From JBBRTJ01 sp038244535 (GTDB taxonomy: Bacteria > Actinomycetota > Acidimicrobiia > Acidimicrobiales > Ilumatobacteraceae), in NCBI GenBank assembly GCA_038244535.1, contig JBBRTJ010000017.1, positions 1-44,369 on the forward strand: a stretch of DNA of 44,369 bases, written 5' to 3'. Below are positions 40,100-44,369 of the stretch, piece by piece. The translations under genes were made by a program, and so were the position numbers. How positions within the stretch are numbered: the stretch's first letter is position 1; each line of letters begins with the position of its first letter. A model generated the notes under the pieces. It was given only the letters and a program-made list of their open reading frames with translations. It was not told where the DNA came from and did no database searches.

Positions 40100-40748
40100 G
40101 GTCGGAGCGACCTGAACCGGAGTTGAGGATCTGTTCAGAACTGCGGGACCGCTCAGCGGCCAGGCCAGTGATCCGCAGGGCCGCCGCGTAGGAACCAGCG
40201 ACGGCGGCCAGCACGATGAACAGCACGAAGGCCCGGCTCCCGGCGTCGGTGCCCATGAGGTAGGCGTGCAGCCCGCCGAAGGCGACGGCCGGGATGGAGA
40301 CCAGGTGGAGCGTGTGCCACACCGCTCGCGACATGCGGCTGCGGACGCGCCGCCAGGCCGTGACGCTGGCGATGGCGATGCCGTAGAACCCGAGCACTCC
40401 CAGCGTCACGGCCAAGGTGCTGTCCGTCGACGTCCCGGGAACGAGCACGTCGACGAGGCCGTAACCGAGGTCGGCGAAGATCACGGCGAGCATGTGGATG
40501 GCGGTGAAGGCCAGGGCCAACCCACCAAGCCAGTTGTGCAGGTCGAGCCACCAGGCAGGGCGCAGCCGCTTGCCCGTCTGGCGGGCCGAGAACAGGAAGC
40601 CGAAGACCAGCGACCCGACGGCGAGTGCGGTCGCGACGAGCCCGGTCGAGCGCGACACGTACCACCAGAGCTCAGTCAACTGTTGGGCCTCCTCGACCGC
40701 TTCCAACTCCAGCCTAGGGATCTCTCCTTCAGCGCCGGGTCGGACCAT
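40083..40748 (-). CDS. Ferric-reductase-like transmembrane (di-heme) protein
   Basis: A 221-residue membrane protein with about six helices. Paired His residues lie in DLHNWLGGLALAFTAIH and VWHTLHLVSIPAVAFGGLH, spaced as in the two-heme ferric-reductase/YedZ-like fold. It lacks the FAD and NAD domains of full ferric reductases. It should pass electrons through the membrane to the FMN protein encoded next. The ATG at 40,748 is preferred to the TTG two codons upstream. First gene of the operon. Confidence 0.85.
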   Translation of the reverse strand: MVRPGAEGEIPRLELEAVEEAQQLTELWWYVSRSTGLVATALAVGSLVFGFLFSARQTGKRLRPAWWLDLHNWLGGLALAFTAIHMLAVIFADLGYGLVDVLVPGTSTDSTLAVTLGVLGFYGIAIASVTAWRRVRSRMSRAVWHTLHLVSIPAVAFGGLHAYLMGTDAGSRAFVLFIVLAAVAGSYAAALRITGLAAERSRSSEQILNSGSGRSDRDGVR

Positions 40749-40784
40749 GGTCAAGGTTCGGCCAGAAAAGTCGTGCGCCGGGAT

Positions 40785-40829
40785 CGTTGGGTCGATCGGC
40801 AGCGGTCAGCGCCGCAGATCGACCCAACG
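40785..40829. promoter_or_regulatory. 13-bp inverted repeat between divergent genes
   Basis: cgttgggtcgatc (40,785-40,797) pairs perfectly with 40,817-40,829, and short GGC/GCC pairing is possible in the 19-nt loop. It lies in the 138-bp gap between the electron-transfer operon and the SGNH hydrolase gene, where an operator or a leader hairpin is more likely than a terminator. Confidence 0.65.
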
Positions 40830-40886
40830 CGGCCTGTGGGGTGGCTGGTGACCGGGTCCCAGGCGCCGTAGCGGTGAGAATGCGGC

Positions 40887-41630
40887 GTGTTCCCGCGGGT
40901 GGTCTCAGTGCTGGTCGTCGTCGCCCTCGGCGCGCTCGCCGGCTGTGCTGGTGCTGCCGGCGATGCAGGTGTTGCCGAGCGGTCACCGGGTGGACCGCAG
41001 CCCAGCATCGCGGGCGCCGATGGGTCGAGCTCGGTGACGTCGACCACCGTGGTCTCCTTCGGCACGAAGGCACCGCGGATCGTGCGCGGCGCGGTGGCGA
41101 TCGTCGGTGACTCGCTGACGGCGCAGTCGACCAACGCGCTGCGCGCCGGCCTGGCCGAGGAGGGCTGGAAGCCCGTCACGATCGACGCCGAGCGGAATCG
41201 GCGCATCGTGGTCGGCTCCGGGCCGGGCGAGCCCAAGGCGGGCCGCTCGGTGGTGAAGGCGCTCAAGGCATCGGGCACCGACCCTCACACCTGGATCGTC
41301 GCCCTCGGGACCAACGACGTGCTGGCGGCCGCCGACGACACCCAGGTCCGAGCGCTCGTCATGGCGATGCTCGATGCCATCGGACCCGGCCACCGCATCG
41401 TGTGGGTCGACGTGTACCTCGGTCAGCAGCAGGCCGCCACGACGCGGTGGAACCGGATGCTGCGCGAGATCGCCAGCGAACGAACCGACCTGGTTCTGGC
41501 CCCCTGGTCGGCGGTGGCCTACACCGAGGGGATCCTCATCGACGACCAGATCCATCCCACGGTGGACGGCCAAGCAGCGTTTGCCATCACGGCCGTCAAC
41601 GGAGCCGAGCAGGCCGCCGCCCGGCCCTGA
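40887..41630 (+). CDS. SGNH/GDSL hydrolase lipoprotein
   Basis: A 247-residue protein. The signal peptide ends in a lipobox (LAGC, about residue 19) and is followed by a Ser/Thr-rich linker. The SGNH domain has block I VAIVGDSLTAQS (Ser), block III VALGTNDV (Asn) and block V DDQIHPT (Asp and His). It should be an extracytoplasmic esterase or deacetylase acting on the envelope. GTG start at 40,887, directly before the signal peptide. Confidence 0.88.
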   Translation: MFPRVVSVLVVVALGALAGCAGAAGDAGVAERSPGGPQPSIAGADGSSSVTSTTVVSFGTKAPRIVRGAVAIVGDSLTAQSTNALRAGLAEEGWKPVTIDAERNRRIVVGSGPGEPKAGRSVVKALKASGTDPHTWIVALGTNDVLAAADDTQVRALVMAMLDAIGPGHRIVWVDVYLGQQQAATTRWNRMLREIASERTDLVLAPWSAVAYTEGILIDDQIHPTVDGQAAFAITAVNGAEQAAARP

Positions 41631-41638
41631 GGCTCGGT

Positions 41639-41691
41639 GAGGTTGGGTCTGAGCGCCGGGTGCCGGGCCGCGGGTCTCAGACCCAGCCTCC
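41639..41691. terminator. Hairpin between converging genes
   Basis: gaggttgggtctgag (41,639-41,653) pairs with ctcagacccagcctc (about 41,677-41,691) with one G·T-type mismatch. The right arm includes the 3' end of the SDR gene. The GC-rich loop is about 23 nt. Candidate shared terminator for the hydrolase and SDR genes. Confidence 0.65.
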
Positions 41692-42414
41692 GGCGAAGGC
41701 AACGAACTGGCCGGTCGTGAAGCGGCTGGTCCCATCGACGAAGGGCGCGGCGAAGTAGGCCAGTTCGTCGAGGGTGCCGAGCCGCCCCATCGGCACCTGG
41801 GCCTCGACCCGAGCCCGGCCTTCGGGATCCTCGGCGCGGTTGGCCCTCAAGAACTCAGGGAAGTCCATGAAGTTGGTGCCGACCGCGTTGACCTGGACGT
41901 TGCGGTCGACGACCTCGGCGGCCACGTTGCGAACGAGCATGTTGGCGCCCGCCCGGGCCGACGAGTACAGCGGCGCCCCTGGCGTGGGCCGGGCGCCGGC
42001 GGCGCTGGTGAAGACCAGGACCTGGCCGTCGCGCTGGTCGACCATCACCGGGACCACCGTGCGCAGGAAGTGGTACGGCGCCTCGATGCAGCCGACGAGC
42101 ACGGTGTGGAGGTCGTCGACGGTCGAACGCAGGAAGCGGCCGACGGCGATGCGTCCGGTGAAGGCGGTGGCGGCATCGATCCGTCCGAACCGATCGAGCG
42201 CGGCCTGGACGAGCCGTTGCGAGGACTCGGGCTTGGCAAGGTCGCGGACCTCGGTCACCACTTCGACTGCTGCGCCGAGGGCCTCGAGCTCGTCGACGAG
42301 CCCGGAGGCTGGATCGCCGATGACGAGGTCGTGCCCGCGCTGTGCGAGCAGGCGGGCGAGGTTGGGGCCGACGTAGCCGGCGGCGTCACTGACCAGGGCG
42401 ATGCGGCGGGGCAT
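41677..42414 (-). CDS. Atypical SDR oxidoreductase
   Basis: A 245-residue short-chain dehydrogenase fold with altered landmarks. The cofactor loop is VSDAAGYVGPN (the TGxxxGxG Thr-Gly is lost), NNAG is replaced by TAFTGR, the catalytic Ser is present in FTSAAG, and the active site reads YSSAR where YxxxK is expected. The C-terminal AFAGGWV resembles the normal end. Classical catalysis is therefore doubtful. Similar variant SDRs stand near MaoC-like hydratases, as here. The ATG at 42,414 is well placed before the Rossmann strand. Confidence 0.8.
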   Translation of the reverse strand: MPRRIALVSDAAGYVGPNLARLLAQRGHDLVIGDPASGLVDELEALGAAVEVVTEVRDLAKPESSQRLVQAALDRFGRIDAATAFTGRIAVGRFLRSTVDDLHTVLVGCIEAPYHFLRTVVPVMVDQRDGQVLVFTSAAGARPTPGAPLYSSARAGANMLVRNVAAEVVDRNVQVNAVGTNFMDFPEFLRANRAEDPEGRARVEAQVPMGRLGTLDELAYFAAPFVDGTSRFTTGQFVAFAGGWV

Positions 42415-42523
42415 GGGGCGACCGTAGCGAGTGCAGGTCGTAGCGAGGGGCGGCAGATCGTGTTCGTTGTGTTCGCGTCGGGCAGACTCGGGGGGTGGGT
42501 GGACGTCAGGGGGGTTGTCGCTG

Positions 42524-42958
42524 ATGGTGACCGAAGACGAGATGCTGGCCTTGATCGGCTACCGCTTCCCCGGTGGCGCGTACCGCATCGAGCACTGGGA
42601 GAGCTGGCTGCTCAACAACTGCACGGGAGCCGAGCCGCGGTCCGACGGCCTCGTGCACCCGATCGCGCTGTTCCACGTACCGATCCTCGGTAGCGGCATC
42701 ACCATCACCAAGCTGTTCGAGCTCGGTGGCGCGACCGGAGCAGGGTCGGTGGGGCTGGAGAGCTACGACTGGGAGTACTTTTCGCCGCTTCGGGAGGACG
42801 TCGAGTACCGGATCGATGGCGGCATCACCGAGGTCGAGCGCCGCGTCGCCGACACCGGGCAGGTCTACGACGCGGTGGCCTTCAGCATCGAGCTGTTCGA
42901 CGGCGACGCACTGGTGGCCCGGGTGACCAATCGTTGGCGGTTCAGGAGGACGGCATGA
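42524..42958 (+). CDS. MaoC/FAS1-like hotdog protein, subunit 1
   Basis: A 144-residue protein beginning MVTEDEMLALIGYRFPGGAY. The sequence pattern resembles the hotdog-fold N-terminal half of two-part enoyl-CoA hydratases of the MaoC/FAS1-like group. It is coupled to the next hotdog gene by a 4-nt ATGA overlap, the usual arrangement for a heterodimeric hydratase. ATG 42,524 or GTG 42,527 may be the start. The exact substrate is unknown; acyl-CoA hydration is the family activity. Confidence 0.65.
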   Translation: MVTEDEMLALIGYRFPGGAYRIEHWESWLLNNCTGAEPRSDGLVHPIALFHVPILGSGITITKLFELGGATGAGSVGLESYDWEYFSPLREDVEYRIDGGITEVERRVADTGQVYDAVAFSIELFDGDALVARVTNRWRFRRTA

Positions 42959-43404
42959 GCGAGGGAGCGAGCGGCGCGATGAACGTGCAGGTCGGCGACG
43001 AGATCCCGCCGTGGGAGATGCCCTTCGTCGATCCGGCCCGGATGCGCACGATGGCGGCGATCCTGCGCGACCCGTATCCGGTGCACTGGGACCGAACATC
43101 CAACGAGCGCCTCGGCATGGGTGGCCGGGTGATCAACCAGGGTCCGTTGAACCTCAGCTACCTGGTCAACATGCTCCACGCCTGGGCCGGCCCCACGTGC
43201 GTGCGCCGCCTGACCGTCAGCTTCGGGCGGCCGGTGCTCGACGAGGACAGCGTCACGGCGCGCGGGCGCGTGCTGTCGGTGGACGAGGTGGATGGCGAGC
43301 GGCGGGCGACGTGCGAGCTTCGCCTGATGCGCGGCGACGAGGTCGTGGTGTCGGGGACGGCCGTGGTCGCAGTCGGTGTCACCTCTGACGTCACGATCGA
43401 CTGA
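42955..43404 (+). CDS. MaoC-like hotdog dehydratase, subunit 2
   Basis: A 149-residue MaoC-like protein. It begins with VQVGDEIPPWEMPFVDPARM. DPYPVHWDRTSNERLG stands where the catalytic Asp/His of MaoC hydratases lies, followed by the helix LSYLVNMLHAWAGP and the strand VSFGRPVLDED. A strong ribosome site AGGAGG precedes the ATG, within the end of the upstream gene. Likely partner of the preceding protein in an enoyl-CoA hydratase. Confidence 0.75.
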   Translation: MSEGASGAMNVQVGDEIPPWEMPFVDPARMRTMAAILRDPYPVHWDRTSNERLGMGGRVINQGPLNLSYLVNMLHAWAGPTCVRRLTVSFGRPVLDEDSVTARGRVLSVDEVDGERRATCELRLMRGDEVVVSGTAVVAVGVTSDVTID

Positions 43405-43464
43405 TCGCGACGGGCCAACCCCGTCGTCCAAGTGGATGAGGTGGACTGAGGTCGCTCAGCGTCT

Positions 43465-43503
43465 GCGTCTCGACGTTGTCGTAGAGCAGCAACGTCGCGA
43501 CGC
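43465..43503. terminator. Hairpin between converging genes
   Basis: gcgtctcgacgttg (43,465-43,478) pairs with 43,490-43,503 with a single mismatch and an 11-nt loop. It is placed in the 141-bp gap between the MaoC-like gene and the end of the LuxR-type gene, consistent with a bidirectional terminator. Confidence 0.7.
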
Positions 43504-43545
43504 AAAGCGCCGAGACGGCCCGCAACATGCAGGCAGGACCGCTGG

Positions 43546-44369
43546 CTATCGCTCCCGCCGGGCCACCGCCTGGGCCAGCTCGGTGCGGTTGGCAAGGTCG
43601 AGCTTGGCGAACACGTGGGCCAGGTGGGTCTTCACCGTGCCGGCCGAGATGTAGAGCCGCTCGCCGATGAGGCGGTTCGACAGCCCCGTGGCCGCCAGCG
43701 CCACCACGTGCTCCTCGGTGGGCGTGAGGCTGTCCCAACCGCTGGCCGGCCGTCGCCGTTCACCGCGGGCTCGGCGTACGTAGGCCAACGCGTCGCCGAG
43801 CGTGAGCGCGGCGCCCTCGGTCAGCGCGGCGATGCGGGCCTCCTCATCGAGGTCCTCGCCGATGGCGACGCGATGGTGTTCGGCCCAGCGGTGCACGAGC
43901 GTCGCCTTGAGCTCGAGCCGGCCCGCCTCGGCATCGCGCACCCCCCAGATCCGGTGGGCCTCGACGGCGTGCCCCCGGCGGCCGGCCAGCACCCCCAGCA
44001 CCTCCAAGGCATCGAGCCGCTCCAGGGCCAGGCCGTAGTGGTCGAGCAGTTGAAGCGACTGGTGGGCGAGCCGCTCGGCGTCGCCGAGGTCGATGGTGGA
44101 GGGTCGGCCGTCAGTGGCGGCCGAGTCGATGGCGACCATCGTCGACAGCAGGTCCAGCACCGCACCGTCGGCGTCCATCCCCAGCGCAACAGCGGCACGG
44201 CCTCGCTCGATCCGAGCCGACGCGCCTTCGAAGTCGCCGCACTGCAGCGCCACCCAGGCGCCCACCATCAGCGGCTTCACCACGACCGCCGGTTCGCGGG
44301 CTTCGATGACGTCGATGGCACCCGAGAAGGCGGCCTCGGCCGCCACCAGGTCACCGGTCATGGCCTGAA
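43546..44369 (-). CDS. LuxR-family regulator, C-terminal part (cut by window edge)
   Basis: At least 274 residues of a larger protein whose start lies beyond the window. The N-terminal visible part is helical, with TPR/LuxR-ATPase-like repeats (LVAAEAAFSGAIDVIEARE; GDFEGASARIERGRAA). The C-terminal helix-turn-helix is typical of LuxR/MalT regulators: LTPTEEHVVALAATGLSN, then GTVKTHLAHVFAKLDLANRT. The absence of a stop codon through the last bases and the repeat-like N-terminus suggest a large ATPase-type (LAL) regulator. Its targets are unknown. Confidence 0.88.
   Translation of the reverse strand, partial: QAMTGDLVAAEAAFSGAIDVIEAREPAVVVKPLMVGAWVALQCGDFEGASARIERGRAAVALGMDADGAVLDLLSTMVAIDSAATDGRPSTIDLGDAERLAHQSLQLLDHYGLALERLDALEVLGVLAGRRGHAVEAHRIWGVRDAEAGRLELKATLVHRWAEHHRVAIGEDLDEEARIAALTEGAALTLGDALAYVRRARGERRRPASGWDSLTPTEEHVVALAATGLSNRLIGERLYISAGTVKTHLAHVFAKLDLANRTELAQAVARRER

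Overview
The window is high-GC, densely coded bacterial DNA with many GTG starts, 4-nt ATGA/GTGA overlaps between genes and a tRNA gene without an encoded CCA. The gene families point to an actinobacterium, most likely a non-model, mostly environmental lineage such as Acidimicrobiia: a 28-residue bL37-like ribosomal protein, an HrpA-type helicase of about 1300 residues, a DUF6325/SHOCT pair, a mycothiol-type DinB-fold protein and FtsX/LolD exporters. This placement is inferred from gene content, not from a marker tree.

Layout. Positions 1-12,875 are ordinary chromosome: a bL37-like small ORF, a prolyl oligopeptidase, a VOC protein, an acyltransferase/SDR pair divergent from an MFS carrier and an APH-fold protein, then a long leftward operon of a RecB/Cas4-like nuclease and an HrpA-like helicase. 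A tRNA-Leu(UAA) at 12,861-12,946 opens an accessory stretch to about 24,572. It holds VapBC, a response regulator/histidine kinase pair divergent from a secreted Pro-Ala repeat protein, a leftward kinase-lipoprotein-ATPase-ATPase-FtsX cluster, and a graveyard of gene fragments (phosphodiester glycosidase, MNT nucleotidyltransferase, HepT). Two partial copies of the tRNA-Leu 3' end lie at 24,267-24,284 and 24,539-24,572, in the same orientation as the tRNA. This is the pattern expected of one or two old tRNA-anchored integrations. No integrase is visible.

From 24,621 to 28,181 an IlvD/Edd-type dehydratase faces a zinc alcohol dehydrogenase and an SDR, which looks like an aldonic-acid (sugar or polyol) oxidation module. 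Positions 28,274-34,265 carry an alpha/beta hydrolase, a hotdog thioesterase, a quinone oxidoreductase, an APH-fold kinase followed by an AttH/CrtC-like protein, and a leftward DUF6325-SHOCT-holin-like envelope operon. A 782-residue fusion of membrane helices, a degenerate kinase and an LPG-synthase-like flippase domain follows at 34,489. After an aldo/keto reductase fragment come a DsbA-like/DinB-fold pair and a compact leftward operon of ferric-reductase-type membrane protein, FMN-binding protein and ApbE flavin transferase, which together form a plausible flavin-based extracytoplasmic electron-transfer chain. The window ends with an SGNH hydrolase lipoprotein, an atypical SDR, two MaoC/hotdog proteins and the C-terminal part of a LuxR-type regulator cut by the window edge.

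Several enzymes lack a signature catalytic residue: the HGN kinase at 6406, the HGC pseudokinase in the fusion at 34,489, SDRs without the usual Tyr or Lys, and a DinB fold without its usual His ligands. Long near-perfect DNA dyads sit between most converging gene pairs and in two divergent promoter regions.
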